This document shows positions 53,787 through 62,931 of a stretch of DNA of 64,000 nt, one piece after another. The stretch's first letter is position 1. Every line of letters starts with the position of its first letter. The DNA is taken from NCBI RefSeq assembly GCF_021390595.1, contig NZ_JAJEJR010000003.1, positions 868,001 to 932,000 of the forward strand, given 5' to 3'. The notes under the pieces are model-generated. The model worked only from the letters and a program-made list of their open reading frames with translations, had not been told where the DNA came from and made no database searches. Source of the stretch: Paraburkholderia sp. HP33-1 (GTDB lineage Bacteria > Pseudomonadota > Gammaproteobacteria > Burkholderiales > Burkholderiaceae). Both the position numbers and the translations under genes were made by a program.

Positions 53787-55040
53787 ATGCTCAAAGATCT
53801 GTTGACTCGTGCCGAAGTGCTCGAACTGCTCAGTATCAAGCCCGGTACTCTCTACGCGTATGTGAGCCGGGGAATGATCAAGACCGCGCCTCACCCGGAT
53901 GGGCGTAAGAGCCTGTACTACCGGACGGACGTCGAGCGCATGCGCAGTCGCAAGCGTGGGCGGCCGCCGGCAGTGGCCGCGGCGGAATCGACGATGCATT
54001 GGGGAGCGCCCGTAGTTGCGTCTGCGATCACCCAGGTGACGTCCGAGGGTCCGCTTTACCGCAATCGGTCTGCTGTCGAGATGGCGCGAACCGGTGTTGC
54101 TTTTGAATCGGTCGCGCAGCTATTGATAACGGGCATGTGGCAGGACAATTTCGCACCGTGGCCCGCAATTGCTACTCCCGTCGACGTGAGGCAGTTGCTG
54201 GATCACTACCGAAAGAGCCCTGTTTCTGGCGATATCGGCAACTTGCTTGGTATGGTTACCTTCGGACTGGGCATGCAAGGCCGTGGAGCGCAGGAGATTG
54301 CGGACGGCGCATCTGTGCCCGCCGCGCGACTGATCATGCAGACGATGGCGGGCTGTCTCGGCTTTCTGCAGTCCGTACGTCGATATGTTGAACGCCAGCC
54401 GCATGAGTCACTTGCTACTTTCCTTCTACGCATCAACGGTATTGCTCAGACGCCGGAAGCAGTCAGTGCCGTGAATGGAGCGCTCATCGTCCTTGCCGAC
54501 AACGAACTTGCGCCGGCCACGTTCGCCGCGCGTATTGCGGCTTCGACAAATGCTGACCTTTTCAACTGCGTATCCGCGGCAATAGGGGCACATCTGGGCT
54601 TTTCTACAGGTACCGCTACGCAAAAGGTTGAGACGGCTTTGTTACAGACGACCTCTGCGAAGGATCTCTCCCAGAGGGTAGGTTTGGTTAAGGAATACGG
54701 TGCGAGTCTGTTCGGATTCAATCACCCGATGTATCCAGGCGGTGATCCCCGTGCAGATCTCATTCTTGAACTGACGCGCTCGCTACCGAAACTCAATGCG
54801 GCAACGCGGAACACGCTAGCGTTTCTGGACGATGTTCGGAGTAGCCTCGAATCCCGCCCCGGAGTCGCGATTTCACTGGTAACACTGACACGCGCGTTGG
54901 GTATGCCGGACGGCTCGGCCACGGCCATTTGGATCCTCAGTCGCGCCAGCGGCTGGGTTGCCCACGTGCTTGAGCAGCGCACTTTAGGGTTCTTGCTACG
55001 CCCGCGTGCGAAGTTTGTGGGCAAACCGTTGTCGCGATGA
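53787..55040 (+). CDS. HTH-citrate synthase fusion, probable metabolite-sensing regulator
   Basis: 417 residues. The N-terminal 60 residues form a MerR/excisionase-like winged helix (LLTRAEVLELLSIKPGTLYA, YYRTDVERMRSRKRGRP), followed by a citrate synthase domain at about 68-405 (YRNRSAVEMA, FGLGMQGRGAQE, GFNHPMYPGGDPRA, SGWVAHVLEQ). Of the three classical catalytic residues only His313 is retained. The first histidine (normally ADHE) is Asn239 in ADNELAPATFAAR, and the aspartate of NVDF is Ala361 in GVAISL. Loss of two residues plus an added DNA-binding domain argues for a regulator that binds a CoA thioester or a di/tricarboxylate. It is divergent from the five-gene operon, with a 218-bp gap. 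Confidence 0.85.
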   Translation: MLKDLLTRAEVLELLSIKPGTLYAYVSRGMIKTAPHPDGRKSLYYRTDVERMRSRKRGRPPAVAAAESTMHWGAPVVASAITQVTSEGPLYRNRSAVEMARTGVAFESVAQLLITGMWQDNFAPWPAIATPVDVRQLLDHYRKSPVSGDIGNLLGMVTFGLGMQGRGAQEIADGASVPAARLIMQTMAGCLGFLQSVRRYVERQPHESLATFLLRINGIAQTPEAVSAVNGALIVLADNELAPATFAARIAASTNADLFNCVSAAIGAHLGFSTGTATQKVETALLQTTSAKDLSQRVGLVKEYGASLFGFNHPMYPGGDPRADLILELTRSLPKLNAATRNTLAFLDDVRSSLESRPGVAISLVTLTRALGMPDGSATAIWILSRASGWVAHVLEQRTLGFLLRPRAKFVGKPLSR

Positions 55041-55780
55041 TCGACGTGCCTTCGACGTAAAGACCGGTGCCAAGTTATTTTCAGCCGTCGGAAGGCGCGT
55101 CATCCGCAGCAGGAAGCTGGTTTCTGCCGTCACCCGCGCTCAGCAAGATCCAATGCGTCAACAACGGTCGTTTGCGCGCAAAGTTTGCGAAAGTACCGCG
55201 AGTTTATCGGAAGCCAAATCGGGGCTCGCCGCTGAAGCGAAATTATCAATGAAACGAAACGTCGAAGACAGCCTTGAAAAAGCGCCGCTTTCTCCATTGA
55301 GCACACTGTATTGCGAAGCTGTCGTCCGGCAAATATCACACGGATATCTAACTACTTTAAGCAAATCCTGTCCGCAAGCATTTCAAAATTCACAAATACG
55401 GATAGCGACGAAGAAGTGTGACTTTCCGCACAGAGAAGCAATTCGACCGGATCATTATGAGAGCGCGTGGCCTACATTCCCGAGTACATCGTGACTCGCG
55501 TTTCGTGGTCAACTACATCGACGCTCAATTTCAATCAACAGGAAGATCATGCGCGAGCTCGCCATCGCGTTGCGCGTCGCTTTGGTTCTCATCGCCATCA
55601 ATGCTCAAGGTGTGTGTGTCACGGCCATCGCAGAATGACGGATTGCTGTAACACACTACTGAAGCCCTGATCGAAATAGCGATGACCGCACAGCCACACT
55701 GAAATTTTTCGCATTAAGCGGCGTCGGGGTGACTCATGGCCAGACTTCCGATTCCGCTAATAACATAATTGGAGCGCCGC
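55041..55780. other. Long intergenic region with one tiny possible peptide
   Basis: About 740 bases with no recognised gene. A 29-codon frame (55549-55638) with an AGGAAG ribosome site is listed separately. The rest is AT-richer than average and gives no recognisable translation. Confidence 0.4.
55549..55638 (+). CDS. Possible 29-residue hydrophobic peptide
   Basis: ATG with AGGAAG six bases upstream encodes MRELAIALRVALVLIAINAQ plus nine more residues, a charge-then-hydrophobic profile of a single membrane helix. It could be a real small membrane peptide or the scrap of a larger membrane protein's N-terminus. Confidence 0.25.
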   Translation: MRELAIALRVALVLIAINAQGVCVTAIAE

Positions 55781-57520
55781 GTGAAAAACGAGAACTGCGA
55801 TTCGTTTGCCAGTTTCAGCGTTTTTGACTGCTTGCGGTGGCGGAGGGAATGGTACCTCGGCGACTGCAATCGCAAATGCGGATGCACAAGGGGTGTCTCG
55901 AGATATCGAAGGCTTGCCTGGCGCCTGTTGTGCGCTATTGTGTCGCTCCTTATCGTGCCGGCTTGCGCGCTTGCGCAAACGAGCAACCCGTGTCCGCGGC
56001 CCGTGGCAGGGAGCGTGGCCGTCCCGCCCCCGAATCTGTATTCCAGGGATGGCGTCCTCTCCGTTGAGTTCAACTACTACACGACGGTGGATGCGGATGG
56101 CCGAACCCTGTTCTGTTTCGTGACGCCGGATGGGGCGCAAGCACCGACGCTGCACATCAAGCCAGGGGATCGCCTGGACGTGCTCGTTCACAACGACGTG
56201 CCGGCGCCGCCTGCGGGTGCCCCGATCGAAGTCATGTCCAGCCCGTCCGATCAGTGCGGCTCTGCGATGATGACCATCACGTCCCTGAACGTGCATTTTC
56301 ACGGGACGAACACTTCGCCCGCCTGCCATTCGGACAACGTCATTCGCACCCTCATCAATTCGAATGAGAGCTTCAACTACTCGATCCAATTCCCCATTGA
56401 CGAGCCTCCTGGTCTGTATTGGTATCACCCGCACGTTCACGGACTCGCCGAGGCGGCCCTGCAAGGCGGCGCTTCCGGCGCCATCATTGTTGAAGGCATG
56501 GAGCAATTGCAGCCAGCCGTGGCCGGTCTGCCCGAGCGCGTGCTGGTGATCCGAGACCAGACCGTCGCGGGCAATCTCACGCCAGGCGGTGCCGTGCCGT
56601 CATGGGATCTGTCCGTGAACTACGTGCCGGTACCATACCCGGCGTTGACGCCTGCAGTGATCGAAATGAAGCAAGACCAGCAAGAATTCTGGCGCGTCGT
56701 CAATGCGTCGGCTGATTCCATTCTGGATCTCCAGCTCGCGTATGACGACGTTGCGCAACCGCTGCATATTGTGGCACTGGACGGTGTACCGACCGGATCG
56801 CAAGACGGGACAAGACGCGGCCACATGCTCACGAGCGAGCACATCTTGTTGCCCGCGGCGGGACGTGCCGAATTCATCGTCGACGGCCCATCGGCACTTG
56901 TGAAGCAAGCGGTCCTTAAAACGTTGAAGGTCGATACGGGCCCCTTGGGCGACAGTGATCCCCAACGGCCCTTGGCTCTCGTCAGGACCGTGGGGCGAAC
57001 GAGCCTGGCGCAGATCCCGGCCAGCACCTTTGCTCCAGCCGGTCCTCAGCGTTTCGAGAGACTGGACAAGGTCGTTCCGAGCGCAACGCGCAAGCTCTAC
57101 TTCTCGGAGGTGGTTTCGGACCCGAACAATCCCGCCAGTCCAACCAATTTTTATATCACCGTTGACGGGGCGACACCGAGATTGTTCGACCCCAACGAGC
57201 CCCCCGCCGTAACGACCCACCAAGGCTCGGTGGAAGAATGGACCATAGAGAATCGCACGGGTGAGAACCACGTCTTTCACATACACCAGATCCATTTTCT
57301 GTTAGAGGCTGTGAACGGCGAGCCTGTGTCTGGAGACCAGGAACAGCTCTTCGATACCTATCAAATACCGTATTGGAGTGGCTCAGGACCCTATCCCAGC
57401 ATCAAGGTTCGCATGGATTTCCGGGGGGCTGACGTGGGGGACTTTGTCTACCACTGCCACATCCTGGGCCATGAAGATAACGGCATGATGGCTATCGTCC
57501 GGGTGCTGCCGCGCTCATGA
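55781..57520 (+). CDS. Multicopper oxidase
   Basis: About 579 residues from a GTG start with GGAG six bases upstream. A hydrophobic export signal lies unusually far in (about residues 45-66, WRLLCAIVSLLIVPACALAQ). All four copper motifs are present: NVHFHG, WYHPHVHG, HVFHIHQIHF and the T1/T3 motif HCHILGHEDNGMM, with an axial-methionine-type end. Three cupredoxin domains are expected. Possible roles are copper, manganese or phenol oxidation in the periplasm. The stop overlaps the next gene by four bases. Oddity: another frame across the first 100 bases encodes a lipoprotein-type signal ending in LTACGGGG, so the true N-terminus may have been altered by a frameshift. Confidence 0.87.
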   Translation: MKNENCDSFASFSVFDCLRWRREWYLGDCNRKCGCTRGVSRYRRLAWRLLCAIVSLLIVPACALAQTSNPCPRPVAGSVAVPPPNLYSRDGVLSVEFNYYTTVDADGRTLFCFVTPDGAQAPTLHIKPGDRLDVLVHNDVPAPPAGAPIEVMSSPSDQCGSAMMTITSLNVHFHGTNTSPACHSDNVIRTLINSNESFNYSIQFPIDEPPGLYWYHPHVHGLAEAALQGGASGAIIVEGMEQLQPAVAGLPERVLVIRDQTVAGNLTPGGAVPSWDLSVNYVPVPYPALTPAVIEMKQDQQEFWRVVNASADSILDLQLAYDDVAQPLHIVALDGVPTGSQDGTRRGHMLTSEHILLPAAGRAEFIVDGPSALVKQAVLKTLKVDTGPLGDSDPQRPLALVRTVGRTSLAQIPASTFAPAGPQRFERLDKVVPSATRKLYFSEVVSDPNNPASPTNFYITVDGATPRLFDPNEPPAVTTHQGSVEEWTIENRTGENHVFHIHQIHFLLEAVNGEPVSGDQEQLFDTYQIPYWSGSGPYPSIKVRMDFRGADVGDFVYHCHILGHEDNGMMAIVRVLPRS

Positions 57521-58146
57521 ATACCGATTTGCACGCCCCAATGGATGATCGCATGCCAGTGGCAGGAGTGCGCTCTGCCAGAGGTCGCACTCGCGCGCGC
57601 GTTTGTGCATGCATGGCGGCCTGTATGTGCGCTGCCGCAGCGACCATCGCTCTCGCCCAGCCCCCCTCGCTCATTGGAGGGCACTTCGCGCTCGTCACTA
57701 CGGCAGGCGCTGCCGTCACCGAACAGTCCTATCGCGGCAAATGGCAGCTGATCTATTTCGGCTACACCTCGTGCCCCGATGTGTGTCCGACCGTGCTGAC
57801 AGAGGTCAGTGTGGCCCTTGAGGCGCTGGGCCCGCTCGCCGGGAAAATCCAGCCTCTGTTCATCACGGTCGACCCGGCGCACGACACGGCGCAACTCCTC
57901 TCGGCCTATCTGGGATCATTCGATGCCAGGATCGTGGGCCTGACCGGAACGCCCGAGCAAGTCAAGGTCGCAGCCAAGTCGTATCGCGTCTTCTATCGCA
58001 TACGGAAGCTAAAGGACGACGCGTACACGGTGGACCATAGTTCGTTCCTGTTCCTGCTGAATCCAGACGGCGAATTTTCCGCACTGCTGTCTGGGGATCT
58101 TCCTGGACACAAGCTTGCTGATGAACTGCGCAAACGCGTCCGGTGA
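57517..58146 (+). CDS. Sco1/SenC-family copper chaperone or thiol protein
   Basis: 209 residues, starting inside the multicopper oxidase stop (ATGA overlap). An Arg-rich N-terminus and hydrophobic segment (about 28-48) give membrane anchoring or export. The thioredoxin-like domain carries the copper-binding Cys-x-x-x-Cys (YTSCPDVCPTVL) and the conserved histidine (YTVDHSSFLFLL). It probably delivers copper to the oxidase or to a terminal oxidase, or keeps the site cysteines reduced. Confidence 0.9.
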   Translation: MNTDLHAPMDDRMPVAGVRSARGRTRARVCACMAACMCAAAATIALAQPPSLIGGHFALVTTAGAAVTEQSYRGKWQLIYFGYTSCPDVCPTVLTEVSVALEALGPLAGKIQPLFITVDPAHDTAQLLSAYLGSFDARIVGLTGTPEQVKVAAKSYRVFYRIRKLKDDAYTVDHSSFLFLLNPDGEFSALLSGDLPGHKLADELRKRVR

Positions 58147-58173
58147 TGCCGACCGGTCGAGGGGAAAGGGCTT

Positions 58174-58749
58174 GTGAACTCAGGTTCTCGTTCCGGCTCA
58201 AGCCTGACGTGCGCGTTGACGGTGTCAGCGGTCGTTCTCGGCCTTGGCGTGGCAGGAGTACACGCCAAGACACCCGCGGATGCCGCATCGCGCATCGCTA
58301 ATGCTGACGACCCTGCCTTGGTCAACGCAGGAAAGGTCGTTTACCTGCGTAAGTGCGCGTCGTGTCATGGCCGAAACCTGCAGGGCCAGCCGCTCTGGCA
58401 ACTCGAAGATCAGTTCGCACCTCGGCGTGCGCCCGCTCATGATGAATCTGGCCATACCTGGCAGCACGCCGATGCGGATATCTTTCACATGATCAAATAC
58501 GGGCGTTTCAGCGCGACACACCCGTCCCAGATCAGTTATATGCCTGCCTTCAAGGACGTGTTGAGTGACGCCGAAATCTTGCAGGTCATGGCCTCCATCA
58601 AAGCCCGTTGGCCACTTGGACTTCGCGTCTCCCAGGCAATGCTCAATCCTGGCTTTGCCGGCATGCCACCTAATGCCGGGGACGTTGAATGGACGCTGCC
58701 GCCGAATTGCAACGCCACTGCGGCGCGCTGGCGTGCCCAGTCCCGTTGA
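58174..58749 (+). CDS. Periplasmic c-type cytochrome
   Basis: 191 residues from GTG at 58174. A signal peptide ends near residue 31 (GVAGVHA). The single haem site is CASCH (in YLRKCASCHGRNLQGQPLW) and the axial methionine is probably in SYMPAF. Class I cytochrome c. It follows the Sco-like gene by 27 bp, so the multicopper oxidase, copper chaperone and cytochrome form an operon that could pass electrons from or to the copper enzyme. Confidence 0.88.
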   Translation: MNSGSRSGSSLTCALTVSAVVLGLGVAGVHAKTPADAASRIANADDPALVNAGKVVYLRKCASCHGRNLQGQPLWQLEDQFAPRRAPAHDESGHTWQHADADIFHMIKYGRFSATHPSQISYMPAFKDVLSDAEILQVMASIKARWPLGLRVSQAMLNPGFAGMPPNAGDVEWTLPPNCNATAARWRAQSR

Positions 58750-58929
58750 GCGAAGCGTCATGACACCTGCTGCGCGGCATGTCGAAGTTGACCCGCTTCG
58801 ACGGACAGTTGTGCATTCAGAGATTGAATGTGATCTAGCCTCCATGTGACGGTGAGGCGCGGGTTGTCCACGGACTGGCAGCGGGGTGCTTCTCTCGCCC
58901 ATGACGCTGCCCGTCGGCGGGCAACCCGC

Positions 58930-59042
58930 AATGCGACGATGTTTGTATTTGCGCGTGCAACTGTTCGAACTCTAGCGGTGAAAGGTAGCGCAGGCTGCTG
59001 TGCAGGCGGCGCAGGTTGTTCAAGATTGCGCCGTGCCAACCA
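58930..59042 (-). mobile_element. IS3-family transposase C-terminal scrap
   Basis: On the minus strand the translation NNLRRLHSSLRYLSPLEFEQ matches the end of IS3-type transposases (NxxRRHSxLGYLSPxEFE), preceded by GWHGAIL. Only the last 35 or so residues are recognisable; no terminal repeat was found. Shows past insertion near the end of the copper operon. Confidence 0.65.
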
Positions 59043-59400
59043 AGGGCGAACGCGCTCAGCAGAACCGTTTCTGCCAGCCCCTATGAAGCCCTTTTTGAAA
59101 CCCTTTCTTAAAGCCCTTCCACCCCTGAATGACGCTTGGCGGACCGCTAGCTGCCGTACGAATGTCCATGGAAAGACAGTCTCGAATGTCCCTTCCTGCC
59201 CGCTTGTACCCGCTGAATTACGAGGCCACAAAGCGGCCATTGGCATGAGGGTATGTTTTCGAGCGCCGGCTAAGGGCACTGAAAGCCGAACGCGGACAAT
59301 CGGCCAATAGTTGCGGTTCACGCAACGCAGAAAGCAGTCATTCCAATGGCCGGTTCACTTCGGAACCTGCAAAATGCCCGATCGGGCCTGCGCTTGAACC
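59043..59400. other. Intergenic, no supported gene
   Basis: About 360 bases between the IS3 scrap and the transglycosylase stop. A CCCTTT-rich patch around 59085-59125 has short near-direct repeats. No gene recognised. Confidence 0.35.
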
Positions 59401-59892
59401 TCACCGCTCCGGCTGCAACTGCCCCCAGCTCACGAGAATCGCTTGGATGCTGCGCGCGTAGGCGTCGCGCTCGTGCGGCGATTCCGAGTGATACGCGCCG
59501 ATTGCGCGCCATGTGTTGCCGAACCGCACCATCTTCTGCTTGAGCAGCCAAGCGGCCACAAAGATATTCACGCACGGGTCCGTAAGCGCGCGGTGCGGAA
59601 TGCCCCGGCTCTTGAGTTCCGGAAAGTGGATCGAATTGATCTGCAATTGCCCCACGTCGATCGAACCGTTGGCGTTACGGTTGATGGCGGTCGCGTCGCC
59701 TTTCGATTCGCGCCACGCCACGGCGCGCAGCACGAGCGGATTGACGCCCTGGTAAGCGCCGGCCTTTTCGAAGCAGTCGTCGGCGGGCGGGGCGGCTTGC
59801 GCGGCCGAACTGCCGAGCGCCAGCAGCGCCACCCAGGCGCAGATGGCCCACGACCGCAAAGGGCGGAAGGCGTTGGTCTTGTGCTGGTGCAT
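59401..59892 (-). CDS. Lytic transglycosylase of the IagB/IpgF type
   Basis: 163 residues. Signal peptide to about residue 33, then a compact SLT domain: catalytic glutamate in VAWRESKGDATAINRNANGS, followed by DVGQLQINSIHFPEL and IGAYHSESPHERDAY. This small goose-lysozyme-like type normally accompanies type III secretion or type IV pilus assembly, opening peptidoglycan for the machine. The start at 59892 has GGAG upstream. It is the last of three small minus-strand envelope genes; no secretion or pilus cluster is visible in the window. Confidence 0.88.
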   Translation of the reverse strand: MHQHKTNAFRPLRSWAICAWVALLALGSSAAQAAPPADDCFEKAGAYQGVNPLVLRAVAWRESKGDATAINRNANGSIDVGQLQINSIHFPELKSRGIPHRALTDPCVNIFVAAWLLKQKMVRFGNTWRAIGAYHSESPHERDAYARSIQAILVSWGQLQPER

Positions 59893-59915
59893 GGGTCGAG
59901 GCTCCAGATCCTGCT

Positions 59916-60263
59916 TTACTGCGCCAGCGCGGAATCGAGCTGCCGCTCGATGTCCTTGAGATAGGTGCGCGACGCATCGGAGACGACGAGGCGCGGCGTC
60001 GGCATCGCGCAGTGGCAATCGTGCTGGTGCATATTCTTCTTGTTGTGCGACGTCGAGCGCGGCGCGGGAAGGTCGTCGTCGTCGCCGGTGGAGGGCGGCA
60101 GCATGGCGAGCGTGGGTAGCGGCGGGTAGACCTTGTCCGCAGAGGCTGTGGTGGCAGGGGTGGCAGCGGCGGCCGTAGTTGCAGGCGCGCTGGCGGCGGG
60201 CTGGCCCGCCCATGCGGCCGAACTTAAGCATAGCGATGCCGCGGCGAAAGCAATCAGGCGCAT
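59916..60263 (-). CDS. Exported hypothetical protein
   Basis: About 115 residues with a clear signal peptide (MRLIAFAAASLCLSSAAWAG), a low-complexity Ala/Thr/Pro stretch, and a short C-terminal domain (MHQHDCHCAMPTPRLVV, then YLKDIERQLDSALAQ). The start at 60263 is preferred because a GGGGA site precedes it and it begins four bases after the previous stop. No family recognised. Co-transcribed with a lipoprotein and a lytic transglycosylase. Confidence 0.65.
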   Translation of the reverse strand: MRLIAFAAASLCLSSAAWAGQPAASAPATTAAAATPATTASADKVYPPLPTLAMLPPSTGDDDDLPAPRSTSHNKKNMHQHDCHCAMPTPRLVVSDASRTYLKDIERQLDSALAQ

Positions 60264-60267
60264 CGTG

Positions 60268-60642
60268 TCAGTTCCCCGCATGTAGCGGCTCTATCGAGAC
60301 GCTGTACGTCTGGTTAGAGCCGGCCGTAAGGTTTTCGAGCGTGGGTTTGAGCCCCTGCTGCGGCACGCCTCGCCAGATCGCCTGGTTGATGTACTTGAAG
60401 TCCTGGCCCAGCGCCGTCGCGCGGATCACGGTGGGCTGCTTCTGCGCGGCGGCGAGCGCGCCCGCCTTGGCGAGCACCGCAGCCAGTTGCGGATCGCGCG
60501 CGCCCAGTGCATCGGCGGGAATGTCGAACTTCATGATCACGTTCGACACCGCAGGTTTCTCGGCTTGAGCCGTATTGGGCTGCTGCAGTTGTGCGCAGCC
60601 TGTCACAAACATTACGGCAAGTAAGAGCACTACGCGCGTCAC
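60268..60642 (-). CDS. Lipoprotein of unknown function
   Basis: About 124 residues from a GTG start with GGAGA upstream. The signal LLLAVMFVTGC provides a lipobox (VTGC) for lipidation. The mature part is hydrophilic (VSNVIMKFDIPADALGARDP, then FKYINQAIWRGVPQQG). First gene of the three-gene envelope set. The set resembles the accessory ends of type IVB pilus or type III secretion clusters, but I recognise no exact family. Confidence 0.65.
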   Translation of the reverse strand: MTRVVLLLAVMFVTGCAQLQQPNTAQAEKPAVSNVIMKFDIPADALGARDPQLAAVLAKAGALAAAQKQPTVIRATALGQDFKYINQAIWRGVPQQGLKPTLENLTAGSNQTYSVSIEPLHAGN

Positions 60643-61242
60643 GTCGGGGTCTCCAAAGTTTCGTGGCGATGTACGTGTTTTCGGCTTGGGCAGCGGAGAC
60701 TTGATACTCGGGAGGCAAACGTTTGCGAAAAAGAAAAAGTTCGCTCTCGCGGTGCCGCTTCCCGGAAAGTCGCTGCGCGCACCGCCGCCTTGGAGCAAAG
60801 AACTTCTTGCCCTCTCGGGTAAAGCGTCAGTCATGAAGGCTCGTGAGACTGCAAGTGGCGAGCTTGACTGTCAGTTCGCTTCGTTTGCGGCGCCGACTCT
60901 TAACTCGCCCGCGCTTATCGCGATTAGGCTGCCGCGACACGGCCGGCGAACCGGGGAAGGCACAGCACTCTTTCACCGCGGGTTTATGACGCCACGATCC
61001 AGTCGGCTCGACCAGTTGCAAATAAACGCGCGAAGCATGTGCGGTGTTTGCTATTGCTGAGATCCAGACTTTGAGCCTTCGTCTGGAAATACCTGATTTG
61101 ACATAATCAAGTTTATCAACTTTTCAAAAAGGGTGCGATGCTACAATCGAGACGACTCCACGCCGGCTCTGCTTGTCTACAGCCGGTTCCCTCGGGATAA
61201 TTTCCTTCCGGGCGCGACAACCCGTGCCCGATGACCAAAGCG
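60643..61242. other. Intergenic, no supported gene
   Basis: About 600 bases between the lipoprotein gene and the YhcG-like remnant. No recognisable gene on either strand. Promoter of the minus-strand lipoprotein set should lie near 60650-60800. Confidence 0.4.
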
Positions 61243-62043
61243 CATGACCAAAGATCTGGGTACGCCCGCGTGGGCTGAGGATTATCGCCACTGGTTTACC
61301 GAGCTCAAGCAGCCTTCGAGCGCGCGCGGCAGCGCACCGTGGCCAGCGCGAATCGCGAGCTGGTAGCACTGTACTGGCAGATCGGCCGCGACATTCTCGA
61401 CAGGCAGCAAAAACAGGGCTGGGGCGCGAGCGTTGTCGACCGGCTCGCAGGCGATCTCAAAACGGCGTTTCCCGACATGCGCGGATTCTCGCCGCGCAAC
61501 CTCAAGTACATGCGTGCGCTCGCGCACGCCTTTCCACAGCCGGAATTTGTGCAACAGGCCGTTGCACAATTGCCGTGGTCGCACGTAGTGACACTGCTCG
61601 ACAAATTGGATGACGCCGCCCAGCGACTTTGGTATGCGGAAAAATCGCTTGAGCACGGCTGGTCGCGCAGCGTGCTGACCATGCAGATCGAGACGGCGGC
61701 CCATGCGCGCGCCGGCAACGCGGTGACGAATTTCGCCGACCGGCTGCCCCCACCCCAATCGGATCTCGCGCGTGAGGTGCTTAAGGATCCGTATATCTTC
61801 GACTTCCTCGGGTTGACCGAGAACGCCCAGGAGCGCGACATCGAGCATGCGCTCACGCGGCACATCACGCGCTTCCTGCTCGAACTGGGCGCCGGCTTCG
61901 CATTCGTTGGACGCCAGTACCGGCTGGAGGTCGCTGGCGATGAATTTTTCATCGATCTGCTCTTCGACCATTTGAAGTTGCGCTGCTACGTCGTGGTCGA
62001 GCTCAAGACGACGCCATTCAAGCTGAGGGAGACATCAAAGTGA
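61243..62043 (+). pseudogene. YhcG/DUF1016 PDDEXK-type nuclease, frameshifted and truncated
   Basis: The family start MTKDLGTPAWAEDYRHWFTE reads from 61243. At about 61303 one base appears missing, and the rest continues in another frame as FERARQRTVASANRELVALY, WQIGRDILDRQQKQGWGA and on to GDEFFIDLLFDHLKLRCYVV and VELKTTPFK. The family then continues for about 60 residues past ELKT, but here it breaks to LRETSK and stops at about 62043. The catalytic D...ELK residues survive but the C-terminus is gone. Two independent lesions make function unlikely. Confidence 0.75.
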
Positions 62044-62354
62044 TGCCCATCATTTCCGATCCCCGGAAATGGCTCTGCGCCATGAGGCGTGGCTTGACGG
62101 TGAAAATGGGTGGCGCGCCGATGTCTGGATCGCAGGGCGGCCCCTGCTCATCCGTGCCTGAATCCGGATTGCCATTCAAGATGTACAGGCGATCAACAAT
62201 TCTGCACAGATAGATCGTGATTATTGCAATTTATGAAAAATATGGTTACAAAATAGGCGTTTACCCTTAATTACTATTTCCTTACAATCGCCTTAAAGGT
62301 CGAAGACAAGCACACGCTTGTAGCGCCCCAACAGAAACCAAGGAGGTAGTAATC
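62044..62354. other. Intergenic upstream of the DUF4148 gene
   Basis: The last 100 bases are AT-rich and should hold the promoter of the DUF4148 gene. A short open frame near 62042-62158 (DAHHFRSPEMALRHEAW and onward) ends with a stop and has no recognised family. Confidence 0.35.
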
Positions 62355-62777
62355 ATGAGACCCATCGTTAGACTCGCCGCCTTTGTGGCTGCCATCGCCT
62401 TCGCTGCTCCGATTACGGTTTTTGCCGCAGCAAACGTCGCAGCAAACCATCCGCTGACCCGCGCGGAAGTCCGTGAGCAACTGGTCGAGATCGAAGCGGC
62501 GGGTTACAACCCGGCCCGTGCAAACCCGCGCGAATATCCGGCGGACATCCAGGCTGCCGAAGCCAAGGTCGCTGCGCAACACGCGGGCACGCCCGGCGTG
62601 AGCGGCAGTCACCCGGTGACCGTCGTGGCAGTCAGTGAAGAAGTGATTGAGATCGAAAGCGTTGGCGACACCTCCGGAGTGGGTGGCGTCGTAAGCGGCT
62701 CGTCCGCAGCGGGCGGCCCTGTCTACAAGAGCGAGGCAGCTCGCACCGGCCCGGGCTCGGTCTACTTCGGTCACTAA
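62355..62777 (+). CDS. Exported DUF4148-family protein
   Basis: 140 residues with a signal peptide ending near residue 25 (ITVFAAANV) and the family hallmark LTRAEVREQLVEIEAAGYNP. A strong AAGGAGG site precedes the ATG. The C-terminal half is glycine/serine-rich and low in conservation. Family is abundant in Burkholderia and relatives, of unknown function, probably periplasmic. A stem-loop lies downstream. Confidence 0.9.
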   Translation: MRPIVRLAAFVAAIAFAAPITVFAAANVAANHPLTRAEVREQLVEIEAAGYNPARANPREYPADIQAAEAKVAAQHAGTPGVSGSHPVTVVAVSEEVIEIESVGDTSGVGGVVSGSSAAGGPVYKSEAARTGPGSVYFGH

Positions 62778-62823
62778 CCGGCTGACAAGCGACTGACCGA
62801 CCGTCCGCCTGTCTTTCCATGGA

Positions 62824-62846
62824 AGTGCGCAGAAACACTGCGCACT
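62824..62846 (+). terminator. Stem-loop between DUF4148 and RcnB-like genes
   Basis: AGTGCGCAG (62824-62832) pairs perfectly with CTGCGCACT (62838-62846) around a 5-nt loop, 47 nt after the DUF4148 stop. No T run; termination is likely but not certain. Confidence 0.55.
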
Positions 62847-62931
62847 CACATCTACACCAACTGACTCGGGAAACGTAGTCGCCGTCAAACGCGACTGTTT
62901 CATCTCGATCACTTCTTTTGTCAAAGCAGCC

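Noticed and set aside
59076..59125. CCCTTT-like near-direct repeats downstream of the IS3 scrap
   Set aside because: Only two or three irregular copies in a low-complexity patch, too few to call a repeat element.
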